NCBI RefSeq assembly: GCF_001685395.1
Contig: NZ_CP014167.1
Coordinates: 2,051,501 to 2,115,500, forward strand
Reading direction: 5' to 3'
Source of the DNA: Paenibacillus yonginensis
GTDB taxonomy: Bacteria; Bacillota; Bacilli; Paenibacillales; Paenibacillaceae
DNA: 64,000 nt
A program made the translations under genes and the position numbers. Shown here piece by piece: positions 35,740 through 44,772 of this stretch. The notes beneath the pieces were generated by a model that was given only the letters and a program-made list of their open reading frames with translations, did no database searches and was not told the DNA's origin. The stretch's first letter is position 1. Every line of letters starts with the position of its first letter.

Positions 35740-37029
35740 TCAAGCAGACTCTTCTTCACTAGGTCCGATAGAGTAATGTCGTTCGGGCAACCGTTTCGAC
35801 CGTTGTGAAGCTGCAGCAGCCTTACGAATGAAATAGAGAGGCATTAGGCCCATAACAACCATGGCCCCCAGAAACAGATTTAATTGTAGTTCTATATGAG
35901 GAGTATCAGAACGGTAAATCGCATAAAGCAGCGCTACACTGGAGATTCGTCCAACACTGAGCGCTGCCTCCCTCCATACAACCAGCTCGATTCGGATTGT
36001 TCCGTTTCGGTCAAATCGGCCGATTGCATTAAAGGCTGTAGTATTAAAAGGAGCATCAAAAAAAGGCCGGCGGGCTGCGCTGACAACTGCGTATAAGACA
36101 AGGCTCCAGGTAGTCAGCAGTGCGATACCTGTCATGGACAAGCTGATCAGCACAGCGCCAAATACCATAAACCTCCAGCGCAAATGCTCTTTCCCGAAAT
36201 GACCGACAAGGTAGAACCCGCCAACCGAGAGCAGTGTAGTCAGAAACGCATATTGACCCGTTGAGCTTTCGCTGCCCGTAGCGATATAAACCCACAGCCA
36301 GATTGCTACCGAAAGCACGCCGTCCCGGAAAGCCACACCAACAAAAGCGAAGGTAAGCGAGCGCCACTCCTTATGCCTCAAAGTTTGATTTAAACTGCTC
36401 CAGTCAAAGCCCCCCTCAGGCCGGTCTTTCGGCAGAAGCAGCGCGGTCAGCAGTGAAACCAGGAAACATACAAAGCTAAGCATAAATACGGTGGTATAAC
36501 CGGCCATCTGCGGCATAGCTCCAACTACGATTCCCGCCACAAGCGGCCCTATCATGCCGGAAACCGCTCCCGCAATTCCATTGACTCCGTTGAACCAGTC
36601 GCGGTTCTCAGGGCTGGTCACATCCACGCTGAGCACATTCACCGACATCCAGTAGAAACCCTGCCCGATTCCATTCAGAATCCCTAAAGCTGTCAGCCAT
36701 TTGGACGACTCGGTACCTAAGCCCAATACACTGATGTAAAATAGGACCTGTACTGCGCTTCCGATCCATAATGCTTTGGTGCGGCTGGCTTTTTTGCTGA
36801 GCCATCCTGCCGCTGCAAACGCCGGTAACCAGGCCAAATAAGTAATCAGATTAAAGAGCAGCGTTTGAGACATATCCTGTGTTAATTTATACCAATATAC
36901 ATTAATAAATATACTGGATAAGCTGGTACCGAGTGCATTGCAGGCATTCACCGCCAGCAGGAGCCTGGCTGAACGGGGAAGAGTGCGGCGGTGATGCTGA
37001 TGCCCGGATTCGGCTCCTCTAACATTCAC
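35740..37029 (-). CDS. MFS transporter
   Basis: A 429-residue major-facilitator protein with about 12 hydrophobic helices and a His-rich N-terminus (SGHQHHRR). It has a conserved-looking loop YWMSVNVLSVDVTSPENRDWFNG. It may export or import a small solute; the family cannot be refined. I chose GTG at 37029, which is directly after the PHP gene stop with AAGGGG 12 bases upstream; a TTG nine codons earlier would overlap that gene. It is the last gene of the LacI-headed operon, so it probably handles the same compound or its breakdown product. Confidence 0.82.
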   Translation of the reverse strand: MNVRGAESGHQHHRRTLPRSARLLLAVNACNALGTSLSSIFINVYWYKLTQDMSQTLLFNLITYLAWLPAFAAAGWLSKKASRTKALWIGSAVQVLFYISVLGLGTESSKWLTALGILNGIGQGFYWMSVNVLSVDVTSPENRDWFNGVNGIAGAVSGMIGPLVAGIVVGAMPQMAGYTTVFMLSFVCFLVSLLTALLLPKDRPEGGFDWSSLNQTLRHKEWRSLTFAFVGVAFRDGVLSVAIWLWVYIATGSESSTGQYAFLTTLLSVGGFYLVGHFGKEHLRWRFMVFGAVLISLSMTGIALLTTWSLVLYAVVSAARRPFFDAPFNTTAFNAIGRFDRNGTIRIELVVWREAALSVGRISSVALLYAIYRSDTPHIELQLNLFLGAMVVMGLMPLYFIRKAAAASQRSKRLPERHYSIGPSEEESA

Positions 37030-37030
37030 G

Positions 37031-38338
37031 TTAGGAAGATGCCCCTTGTCGTTCAAGATAGATCGGGTTAGTGAGGCAGCTCATAACCTCGATATTGTGC
37101 TCCGGCAGGAATCGGCGGGCTTCCAATCGGTAAAACAAACGGTCACCGGGTAAATTCAACACGATGTCCTGTTTGTGCTCCACGTTCCATTCCTGCTCCA
37201 GCCCCCGGTCCGACCACAACCCAATACGATCCTGCACAGCTCCGCGTATTTGAATTTCAAAGGTTACCTCTTCGCCTTCAACAGCGGTAACCGTTCCCCC
37301 GACCCGGGTTTGTCCCGCTCTAAAATCCATAAACGTTTCGTTGGCCTCCATAGATATTACTACCGCGCCTCTTCGAATCCCTTCTATAATAGCTCCTGCC
37401 GTTTCCGATCCTGCCAGGACATAAGCGGTTGGTGTCCCGTGGCTCATATAAGCCTCCGTGCGGTGCACGTCGCTGCCGCCGACCGCCACGATTCTTTGTC
37501 CCTGTGCCAGCTGCTCCTGCCACCATCTGACCGCCGTTTCGTTCAATTCCCGCCAAGGTCCGTTCCACACTTCGACTGCGTCATAAGGAACATCAAACCC
37601 GAATTCCCAAGGGCAGCTTTCGTCAAACGGATGGTTTAGCGAAATCAGTGCGCCTTTGTCTCGCGCTTTCTCCAACTGGGCAGCCGCCTGCTCTCGGGTA
37701 AGCACCCGGAAGTCTTCCAGGCTGTCCGGATGTCCAAGCAAATTAGCATGCCCTTTATAGCTGGTCAGCTCCACACCCGGAATCAGCAGCAGCTCCTCAT
37801 GCCCGGCATGGGCAAAACGATTTTGCGAAGCTGTGTTATGATCCGTCAAAGCCAAATAGTCCAGCCCTTTCCCAAGGCTGAGCTCCATGGCCTGCTCAGG
37901 CGTATAACTGCCGTCACTGTGCCGCGTATGCGCATGAAGATCGCCTTTCAGCCAGCGTTCGTGTTGGAGCGTTAAAAGGATTTCTACGCTTACCCGGCAG
38001 CCCTCTTCCGGAATCCGGTAAGCTCCAAGCATAACGGACCACTGTCCCGGTTTCAAGGGACCGGCCAAATAGCCGGGAGTGGCTTTCTCCAAACCGACGA
38101 AGAAACGCTCCCTGGCCCCGCCGCTCCAGCCGATCAGGCGTTCAGGCGAACGCAGGCCGATATCCACTACGGTCTGCTCGTTTTTGGGATAACGATAGCA
38201 GACTTCTATTTTTTCGACCTGATCCGGAACCTGAAAGGTGATCTCGGGGTAACTTTTTTCCTGCTCATGTTGGATCAAAAGCTCCTGTTCAATCCTTAAC
38301 GTGAAAGGAGCAGTTCGGTTGTTTTCCAGAACGGTCAT
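37031..38338 (-). CDS. PHP-domain metallohydrolase (CehA/McbA type)
   Basis: A 435-residue protein. The C-terminal two thirds form a PHP metallophosphoesterase-like domain: DLHAHTRHSDGS (about 135-146), LALTDHNT, LIPGVELTS, NHPFDES and GGSDVHR supply the expected His/Asp/Glu metal ligands. The N-terminal part (about 1-130) is beta-rich and of unknown role. CehA/McbA-group enzymes cleave ester, carbamate or phosphate bonds. It sits 62 bp after the second permease and 1 bp before the MFS gene, so a job in hydrolysing the imported substrate is the natural inference. GGAAGG precedes the ATG. The substrate is unknown. Confidence 0.88.
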   Translation of the reverse strand: MTVLENNRTAPFTLRIEQELLIQHEQEKSYPEITFQVPDQVEKIEVCYRYPKNEQTVVDIGLRSPERLIGWSGGARERFFVGLEKATPGYLAGPLKPGQWSVMLGAYRIPEEGCRVSVEILLTLQHERWLKGDLHAHTRHSDGSYTPEQAMELSLGKGLDYLALTDHNTASQNRFAHAGHEELLLIPGVELTSYKGHANLLGHPDSLEDFRVLTREQAAAQLEKARDKGALISLNHPFDESCPWEFGFDVPYDAVEVWNGPWRELNETAVRWWQEQLAQGQRIVAVGGSDVHRTEAYMSHGTPTAYVLAGSETAGAIIEGIRRGAVVISMEANETFMDFRAGQTRVGGTVTAVEGEEVTFEIQIRGAVQDRIGLWSDRGLEQEWNVEHKQDIVLNLPGDRLFYRLEARRFLPEHNIEVMSCLTNPIYLERQGASS

Positions 38339-38400
38339 CTTTATGCCTTCCTCTCCGTTTATCTGTTCACCTGCAAATAACTGATTAAGCCTGGATGCAC

Positions 38401-39276
38401 CTATTCCTTGCTTGCCCCAAGCAAAATTCCTTTCATGAAAAACCTTTGCACAAAAGGATAGATGGCAATCAGAGGCAAAATAGCGATGATGATGCCGGCC
38501 ATTTTCACATTGGTCGTCACCATATAAGTGCTCGACGTGGCGCTTGTATCCACGATCATTGATTTCAGCGCAAGCTGCAGCGTATATTTCATGCTGTCAT
38601 TAATGAAAACTAGCGGTTCCGTAAACATATTCCAGCGTCTTACAAACTCAAACAGTGTAACCGTAGCCAAGCCGGCCGTTGCCAGCCTCATATAGATGGC
38701 GCCAAATACCCAAAATTCCCCGGCACCATCAATCTTCGCCGACTCGGCGATTTCATAAGGAATGCTGAGAAAGAAATTCCGCATCAGAAGGATGGAGAAG
38801 CCGGACACCAGGCCCGACAAAACCAGCACGCTGAGCGTGTTGATCAAATGCAGGTCCTTATTGACGACATATAGAGGAATAAGCACCGCTTCCTGCGGGA
38901 TCATCATCGTAATCAGGATAAAGGTGATCATCAGCTTTTTCCCCGGGACATGAGGATGCACCAATACATATCCGGCCAGCGAGGACAAAAGGACATGCAG
39001 CAAGGTCCCAGTCACCGTTACGGTTACGCTGTTCACAAACGGCCGCCAGATGTCCAGACTTGTCCAGATGATCTTATAACCCTCAAAGCTGAAGTCCTTG
39101 GGCAGCAAAATAATGTCGGGCTGCATGGAGGCCACCCCTGACGACAAAGATAAGGAAATTACGTTCAGGAAAGGGATGATCATGGTTAACATCAGCAGCA
39201 GCAGAAAAAGCAGATTAATGGCATCAAATACCCGGCTTCCCCAGCCTGCCCGTTCAAATCGTTCTATGCCCATCAA
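38401..39276 (-). CDS. ABC sugar-type permease (LplC/YtcP-like)
   Basis: A 291-residue integral membrane permease of the CUT1 carbohydrate class with about six helices and the cytoplasmic EAA loop EIAESAKIDGAGEFWVFGAIYMRLA (about 190-214). It ends FFMKGILLGASKE, typical of LplC/YtcP. It pairs with the next permease (3 bp gap) and the binding protein upstream. No ATPase gene is present, as is normal for this class, which borrows a shared MsmK-type ATPase. Confidence 0.92.
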   Translation of the reverse strand: MMGIERFERAGWGSRVFDAINLLFLLLLMLTMIIPFLNVISLSLSSGVASMQPDIILLPKDFSFEGYKIIWTSLDIWRPFVNSVTVTVTGTLLHVLLSSLAGYVLVHPHVPGKKLMITFILITMMIPQEAVLIPLYVVNKDLHLINTLSVLVLSGLVSGFSILLMRNFFLSIPYEIAESAKIDGAGEFWVFGAIYMRLATAGLATVTLFEFVRRWNMFTEPLVFINDSMKYTLQLALKSMIVDTSATSSTYMVTTNVKMAGIIIAILPLIAIYPFVQRFFMKGILLGASKE

Positions 39277-39279
39277 TTT

Positions 39280-40158
39280 CTACACCTCGTCAAATCTGGT
39301 TAGTTTTCTTACGATCAGAGTCAGAAGCAACGTAAAGATCAAAACCAGCACACTGGCTGCCGCAGCCACTCCGACATGAAAGTCAAGAATGCCCTTCTGG
39401 TATGTGTAATACATGAGCACGTCGACATCAGGAGCCGTCGAATTGTTCCGCAGGATAAACACCTGATCGAAAATGCGGAGCAGGCCAAGCGTATTGAGCA
39501 GCAGAACTACTTTCATCGTGCTTTGAATCTGAGGTAAAGTGACATAACGGACCTGCTGCCATCTGGTGGCACCGTCCAGTCTGGCCGCTTCATATAAAGA
39601 GGGATTGATGGCTACGATTCCTGCCAGAAATAAAATACAGTTATACCCCATATCCTTCCAGGTAGCTACCAGAATCATTACCACTCTTGCCCAGCCGGAT
39701 TCGGCCAGAAAATGCACGGGCGGGATGTCCAGGGTCCGCTGCAGCAGAAGGTTGACCAAGCCGGTGTCCGGCGAAAGCAAATAGATCCACATGCCTCCGA
39801 CGACTACCCAGGATAATAAATGGGGGACGTATAAGAGCATTTGCGCCGTTTTCTTAAACCACGACTTAAGCACCTCATTTAGGGATAAGGCAATGATCAG
39901 CGGAGCCAGAAATCCGCAAACGAGCGATCCTCCACCTATGACAAGGGTATTGGTCAACGATTTCCAGAAGTTCGGATCATGCCATACAGTCCCGTAATTA
40001 TCGAAACCAATATACGGCCGATTTCCGATCAGACGATAGTCCTGAAAGCTAATTTGCAGCCCCCTGGCCAGCGGATAATATCCGTAGACCAGAAAGTAGC
40101 AAATGACAGGGATCATCATCAAATAAAGCGCTCCGTATTTACGCCAAGTTTTCAGCAT
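39280..40158 (-). CDS. ABC sugar-type permease (LplB/YteP-like)
   Basis: A 292-residue permease, first of the pair, with six hydrophobic helices and the EAA loop YEAARLDGATRWQQVRYVTLPQIQ. The opening LYLMMIPVICYFLVYGYYPL is characteristic of LplB-like proteins that take up oligosaccharides or polysaccharide fragments. It lies 107 bp after the binding-protein gene; no terminator is evident in that gap, so all belong to one operon. Confidence 0.92.
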   Translation of the reverse strand: MLKTWRKYGALYLMMIPVICYFLVYGYYPLARGLQISFQDYRLIGNRPYIGFDNYGTVWHDPNFWKSLTNTLVIGGGSLVCGFLAPLIIALSLNEVLKSWFKKTAQMLLYVPHLLSWVVVGGMWIYLLSPDTGLVNLLLQRTLDIPPVHFLAESGWARVVMILVATWKDMGYNCILFLAGIVAINPSLYEAARLDGATRWQQVRYVTLPQIQSTMKVVLLLNTLGLLRIFDQVFILRNNSTAPDVDVLMYYTYQKGILDFHVGVAAAASVLVLIFTLLLTLIVRKLTRFDEV

Positions 40159-40265
40159 GAACTCTCACATCCTTTGTTCGGCAGGTTTGATAGATATGCA
40201 GAAAACGGGCTTTGGCCGTGAAGCTGTTTGCCCTCACAGCCTGTCTCCCTCCTGCGATCTGTGCC

Positions 40266-41825
40266 CTACTCGTCGATCAGATTAGCTGCTTTAAGCTCTT
40301 TCTGCATCTGTTTCACAGCATCAGCAGCCGGCATGCTTCCGGACATCGCCTTCAGGGCATAATTGGTTACGATCTTCTCAGCATCGCTCCATTCCGGAAG
40401 AGACAATTCGAGGGTCGCATACTGTTTGACCAGATCCTGCGCTGCTTGGACACCCGGCAGTTTGTCGAACGGGGCTTTAACGTTTTCGTTGTACCAGAAC
40501 GGAACCCCATGATCCATGCCATGTTCTTTTCCCGTTTCAGTCAGCGTATAAGTTCCATTGTCTTTCGTGTAGTCTTCACCTTCGATGCCAAGGCTGCCCA
40601 GGATGATGCCCGGCTCCGAATGCCAGAATTCCAGGAATTTCTCGGCGGCTTCCACGTGTTCCGCGTTAGCCGGAACCATCCAGTAGTCCGGATCTCCGCG
40701 TCTCAGCATGATTTTGCCGTCCGGTCCTTCCGCTCCGGCAACGGCTTCAGCCTGAAAGGACGTATTCGGATCCTCTTCTTGGCGCGTATTGTTCAGCATT
40801 CCGACCCAGGCGTCCCAATAAGTGATCATGCCGACACGGTCGGTCAGGAACAGGTTGCGCATTTTTGCGGTATCATTGGTGACGAAGTTAGGGTCCAGAA
40901 TGCCTTCCTTCGTAAGTTTGGCGAACCATTCATACATCGGGATCGCCGCATCCGAAGCGTAAGGGATGGTCCGTTTGCCGTCTTTCATAACATAGCGGTA
41001 TTTCAAGCCCGCAGCAGACATAAAACCTTGAATATCATAGAGTCCTGAAGTGGACAGACCGTAGGTGTCTTTTTTGCCGTTGCCGTCCGGATCTCGTTCC
41101 GCGAAAGCCTTCAGCACGTTATAATAGTCATCCAGCGTTTTAGGCTCCTGCAGGTGCAGCTTGTCCAGCCAGTCCTTGCGCACAATCGGCATCGTTCCAC
41201 CCTGGAACTTGCTGAACACAGCATAAATGTGGCCGTCTTTCCCCTTTAACTGGTCCCATTCCTCAGTCGGCACGACGGTTGGATCGGACAATTCCTTGGA
41301 GCCTTGGACAAAATCGGTTAAATCTGTAGTTACACCTTGATCAATAAACATATTCAGCTTGCCAAGATCACTGCCTTCGATCAAATCGTATTTCTCACCA
41401 GAACCAAGTGCCGTCAGCACCTTCTGATCATAATCGCTGGCCGGTTTCTCAATAGTGACCTCAATACCGGTCAACCGTTTGATTTCCTCTTCAAATCGCT
41501 TCATTTCCTCAGGCGTCTTCCCGCCAACATTACTTGATAAAATCCTCAGCTTCGTGTCTGCTGCCTGAGCAGAGGACGTTTCCCCGTTTGAAGCCGAAGC
41601 TGTGCCATTAGCATTTGAGGCATTGGCGGGGAAGCTGTTGGAGCCTGACGACTGATTAGCCGAAGACCCGCAGGCGGACAGCAGCATGGAACCCAAGGTG
41701 AGCAGCGAGACCAGCAAAGTGATTCTGGAACTCGCTTTCGGTTTCTGCCTTCCATGTACAGGTACCGGGCTTTCCGCAAGATGAGATAATCGGGATGAAT
41801 TTTTAAAAGGAATATTAAAGTTCAC
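40266..41825 (-). CDS. Extracellular solute-binding lipoprotein (LplA/YtcQ-like)
   Basis: A 519-residue secreted binding protein of CUT1 type. It starts at GTG, 8 bases after GAGGAGG. The signal peptide ends with lipobox LLSAC (Cys near 52), then a low-complexity Ser/Asn/Ala linker and a large two-lobed sugar-binding fold. The long N-terminus before the hydrophobic segment (about 35 residues) is unusual; a later start is possible but not obvious. It delivers substrate to the two permeases downstream. LacI upstream and the LplA-like type suggest an oligosaccharide, not proven. Confidence 0.9.
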   Translation of the reverse strand: MNFNIPFKNSSRLSHLAESPVPVHGRQKPKASSRITLLVSLLTLGSMLLSACGSSANQSSGSNSFPANASNANGTASASNGETSSAQAADTKLRILSSNVGGKTPEEMKRFEEEIKRLTGIEVTIEKPASDYDQKVLTALGSGEKYDLIEGSDLGKLNMFIDQGVTTDLTDFVQGSKELSDPTVVPTEEWDQLKGKDGHIYAVFSKFQGGTMPIVRKDWLDKLHLQEPKTLDDYYNVLKAFAERDPDGNGKKDTYGLSTSGLYDIQGFMSAAGLKYRYVMKDGKRTIPYASDAAIPMYEWFAKLTKEGILDPNFVTNDTAKMRNLFLTDRVGMITYWDAWVGMLNNTRQEEDPNTSFQAEAVAGAEGPDGKIMLRRGDPDYWMVPANAEHVEAAEKFLEFWHSEPGIILGSLGIEGEDYTKDNGTYTLTETGKEHGMDHGVPFWYNENVKAPFDKLPGVQAAQDLVKQYATLELSLPEWSDAEKIVTNYALKAMSGSMPAADAVKQMQKELKAANLIDE

Positions 41826-41849
41826 GTGTAGATCCTCCTCATTAGGCCA

Positions 41850-42911
41850 TCATTTAGTCATTTTTTTGGTTAACCTCTCGGTTTGGCGTGCGCAGGAACC
41901 TCGAACCACAAGATCTGAAGGAATAATCGTCCTTTTGGCCAGCTTGTTCCCGGCATCCGACTGCTCCAGCTGCTCCAGAAGAAGCAGGATGGCTTCCGTC
42001 CCAAGCTTGTCCGCATGAAGATCGACCCCGGTTAACGGGGGATTAAATTCCTGTGCAAATGTCCCGCCATAGCCGAAGCAGAGCACCGAAAGCTGTTCGG
42101 GAATACGTAGGTTCAGTTCAGCTGCCGCCTTGTATACCCCGAGAGCCATCGATTCGGTATCCGTTAATACCGCCGTAATTTCCGGATTCTCCTTAAGGCG
42201 CACGAGCGCTGTTTCATAGCTGTAGGTTAATGAAGTCATCGTTTGCATGTTGTTCTGGTGGACAATCATCCCTTCAGATGGACTCTGGCCCTGCTGGGCA
42301 AAGGCCTGCATGTAACCAGCCGTTCTGTCCACGGTTACCGTCCGGTTCTCGGGTCCATTGATAAACAAAATCTGTTCATGTCCGAGGGAAATCAAATACT
42401 GGGTGACTTTAGCCGCCGTACTAATGTTATCGTTGTTGACGTATGACACGCGGGTCTCATCTTCGCCTGATGGACGCCCGATCACGACGATCGGGACATT
42501 ACGCTGCAGACAATCCTCAATCCGGCTGTCTCCAATGACGGCATCCAAAATAATTTCTCCATCTACCGGGTCTGAGGCCAAATGCTCGACTTGATTCAAA
42601 TAATTAGGAGACAGCGTGTTAAGCAGCAGCCGGTAACCACGTTCGTAACATACGGGCAGGACCCCATTTAGCAGCGAATACTGAAAGTGGCTCATTTTAA
42701 GCTTTTCTCCGCGCATATTCAGGCCGATAATCCGGGTCTTCTTGTTGACAAGACTCCGGGCCCAATAATTTGGCCTGTAATTCAGCTCCTTTGCCACCTT
42801 CATCACATGCTCCGTTACTTCCTTGCTTATCGGACGTTTCTTGCTGAATACATTCGAAACCGTCCCTTTTGAAACTCCGGCCGCCTTGGCCACATCCTCA
42901 ATCGTTGCCAC
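41850..42911 (-). CDS. LacI-family transcriptional regulator
   Basis: A 353-residue regulator: helix-turn-helix and hinge (residues 1-60, MATIEDVAKAAGVSKGTVS) followed by a periplasmic-binding-like effector domain. I chose GTG at 42911, which gives the standard family N-terminus and has AGGAAG 7 bases upstream; a TTG six codons earlier is also open. It heads the operon (24 bp before the binding protein). Two palindromes AAACCGGTTT lie upstream at 42954 and 43084, well suited to looping and autoregulation, as LacI proteins bind sites with a central CG. Confidence 0.93.
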   Translation of the reverse strand: MATIEDVAKAAGVSKGTVSNVFSKKRPISKEVTEHVMKVAKELNYRPNYWARSLVNKKTRIIGLNMRGEKLKMSHFQYSLLNGVLPVCYERGYRLLLNTLSPNYLNQVEHLASDPVDGEIILDAVIGDSRIEDCLQRNVPIVVIGRPSGEDETRVSYVNNDNISTAAKVTQYLISLGHEQILFINGPENRTVTVDRTAGYMQAFAQQGQSPSEGMIVHQNNMQTMTSLTYSYETALVRLKENPEITAVLTDTESMALGVYKAAAELNLRIPEQLSVLCFGYGGTFAQEFNPPLTGVDLHADKLGTEAILLLLEQLEQSDAGNKLAKRTIIPSDLVVRGSCARQTERLTKKMTK

Positions 42912-42953
42912 TGCATTTCTTCCTTTCAACTGTACTAGTACGAACTCTATATT

Positions 42954-42963
42954 AAACCGGTTT
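42954..42963. promoter_or_regulatory. LacI-type operator AAACCGGTTT, proximal
   Basis: A perfect 10-bp palindrome with central CCGG, 43 bases before the chosen lacI start, inside the longer shared word ATTAAACCGGTTT. Confidence 0.65.
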
Positions 42964-43083
42964 TGTAAGATTCATTTTTGAGGCACCGTCTTTTTATGTA
43001 AAAATCGACTTCAACAATCAATAAAGTGTAAAATTATGTGTAATATCTACCATAAAAAGAAATTTTATAAATGTTTAATTATT

Positions 43084-43093
43084 AAACCGGTTT
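43084..43093. promoter_or_regulatory. LacI-type operator AAACCGGTTT, distal
   Basis: A second copy extended to a 12-bp palindrome TAAACCGGTTTA, 130 bp from the first. The 42912-43139 stretch carries these two sites and AT-rich promoter sequence but no gene. Confidence 0.65.
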
Positions 43094-43133
43094 ACTTCTA
43101 CTATTGTGATTGTGAACTCTATCAATTCCATGA

Positions 43134-43169
43134 CAAAAAAAGAAGACCCAAACGGATTTGGGTCTTCTT
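43134..43169 (-). terminator. Intrinsic terminator of the nitroreductase gene
   Basis: A 13-bp stem (43140-43152 with 43157-43169, short loop) followed on the minus strand by a T-run (TTTTTT in 43135-43140). It is 30 bases after the gene stop. Confidence 0.9.
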
Positions 43170-43197
43170 CCTGAATATCGCTATAAAGCTATATTGA

Positions 43198-43800
43198 TTA
43201 TTTATTAAACACTTTAACGCGGTCTTCAACCGGCTGGTATTGTTTCTCGCTTGGCTGCATGGTTGGTTTGCCGAAAGGCATTTGAGCAATCAGCTTCCAA
43301 TGGGAAGGAATGTTCCAAGTGGACTTCACTTCTTCGTCGATCAACGGATTGTAGTGCTGCAGAGATGCGCCCAGGCCCGCTTCTTCCAAAGCCGACCAAA
43401 CAACCAGCTGGAGCATGCCGTTGGATTGGTTAGCCCAAATAGGGAAGTTATCGGCATAAGCCGCAAACTGCTCCTGCAGTCCTTTGATCACTTGCTCATC
43501 TTCAAAGAACAATACGGTGCCATAACCGTTGTAGAACGAAGCCATTTTTTCGGAGGTTGCTGCAAACGCCTCTTCGCTTTTCGTAATCTTCCGCAGCTCT
43601 TCTTTGGTAATATCCCACAGCTTATGATGATGCTCGCCAAGCAATACTACTGCGCGAGAAGTTTGGGAATTAAAAGAAGTAGGCGTATGTTTAACAGCCT
43701 CTTGAACAATGTCTACAATTTGATCATCGCTGATCGTAGATTCATTGCTGATACCGTAATAGGAACGTCTTGTTTTCAAAGCTTCTAAAATTTTGCTCAT
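43198..43800 (-). CDS. Nitroreductase-family oxidoreductase (Frm2/Hbn1-like)
   Basis: A 200-residue flavin-dependent oxidoreductase of the nitroreductase fold, with FMN-contact patterns TRRSYYGISN (N-terminus), TSFNSQTSR and the C-terminal PFGKP. The length and QLVVWSALEEAGLGASLQHYNP are characteristic of the small Frm2/Hbn1 branch that reduces nitro compounds, aromatic or fatty-acid-linked signals. It is monocistronic with its own terminator. An AT-rich upstream region contains TTGACT and a GTTAC-TTTTC-GTAAT near-inverted repeat at 43856-43871 that could be a repressor site; no regulator gene is adjacent. Confidence 0.88.
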   Translation of the reverse strand: MSKILEALKTRRSYYGISNESTISDDQIVDIVQEAVKHTPTSFNSQTSRAVVLLGEHHHKLWDITKEELRKITKSEEAFAATSEKMASFYNGYGTVLFFEDEQVIKGLQEQFAAYADNFPIWANQSNGMLQLVVWSALEEAGLGASLQHYNPLIDEEVKSTWNIPSHWKLIAQMPFGKPTMQPSEKQYQPVEDRVKVFNK

Positions 43801-43975
43801 CTTCTTTAATTTCCTCCTTGGTTAGTTTCTTGAACAGGAATAGCAAAACCATTGTTAGTTACTTTTCGTAATTAAATATATTATAGTTAAGATCCCTAAG
43901 TCAACTCTAATTTTATAGAGTCATCCTTTATTACCCTCTTTATCAACCTTTTCGCGAATAATAATCAATCAGACT

Positions 43976-44028
43976 AAAAAAGAGGTTGTCTCAAAAGATC
44001 ACTAAATGACCTTTCAAAACAACCTCTT
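43976..44028 (-). terminator. Intrinsic terminator after dnaD
   Basis: A 10-bp perfect stem (AAGAGGTTGT 43980-43989 with 44019-44028) with a long AT-rich loop that pairs further, followed on the minus strand by six T. It ends the hbd-ackA-asnS-dnaD run. Confidence 0.85.
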
Positions 44029-44036
44029 ATTATCGA

Positions 44037-44753
44037 TTATCCTTTATTTGCGTTTCCTGTGCCTCTAAACCGCTGCGTGTAAGCTCTTGCTTCTTCGGCA
44101 TTTCGTACCCGGTTCCGGCTCCATTCCAGCAGAATCCGGTCGATATACCGAAAATGGATTTTGCCGGCAAAAACCGCTTCCTTCAAAGCCAAACGGATCA
44201 GCTCCTCCGGATAACCGTCCTGATCAATCCAGCCTGAAATGGTTTCGCATTCCATCGGGGACAAAGGACGGGCAAATTCTTGTTCAAAAGTGATGAACAG
44301 GTTCCGCTCGGCCGAATCCATTTCGGCCGTTTCCTCTTCCAGCTGTTCCCGACTCAGCCGCAGCTCTTTGCGTTCCGCGGCAAAATGCTCCGCCAGACAT
44401 AAACTGAGTTTCTTGTACATCCCGTTCAAATGATAATGTTCGGACTGTACACCGGTCTGTTCATCCGTCACCTGGTCAATCGTCAGCCAGCCGTCCTTGA
44501 TCAGCTTGCGGACAGCGGAAGCCACCGCTCCCGGTGAGGTGCTCATCACCTGTTCAATTTCCGCAAGCGGCGGAAATTCGCTTCCGCGGCTTTGCCGGAA
44601 ATGAAGCAGGTGGATCAGCAGCATAGCCTCCATATCGCTGAGCTTTAAACGGCGATAATAGGCAAGCAATGCGGCGGGCACATTTACGGTTCCATTTTCC
44701 ATGCCGTAAGCGATGCCGTTAGCCCACACCTTCCAGCCTTCATTCATGGCCAT
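44037..44753 (-). CDS. dnaD: DnaD primosomal/replication-initiation protein
   Basis: A 238-residue replication initiation protein that remodels DNA and helps load the helicase with DnaB and DnaI. The N-terminal winged-helix domain (about 1-115) and the C-terminal DDBH2 domain (about 130-220, with LSPMECETISGWIDQDGYPEELIRLALKEAV and a YIDRILLEW segment) are visible. The basic tail SRNRVRNAEEARAYTQ replaces the YxxxRxxxxR-type end. It is 19 bp after asnS in the order found in B. subtilis (asnS-dnaD). nth, its neighbour there, is not next to it here. Confidence 0.92.
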   Translation of the reverse strand: MAMNEGWKVWANGIAYGMENGTVNVPAALLAYYRRLKLSDMEAMLLIHLLHFRQSRGSEFPPLAEIEQVMSTSPGAVASAVRKLIKDGWLTIDQVTDEQTGVQSEHYHLNGMYKKLSLCLAEHFAAERKELRLSREQLEEETAEMDSAERNLFITFEQEFARPLSPMECETISGWIDQDGYPEELIRLALKEAVFAGKIHFRYIDRILLEWSRNRVRNAEEARAYTQRFRGTGNANKG

Positions 44754-44772
44754 CTAGCTCACCTCTAGCCTG

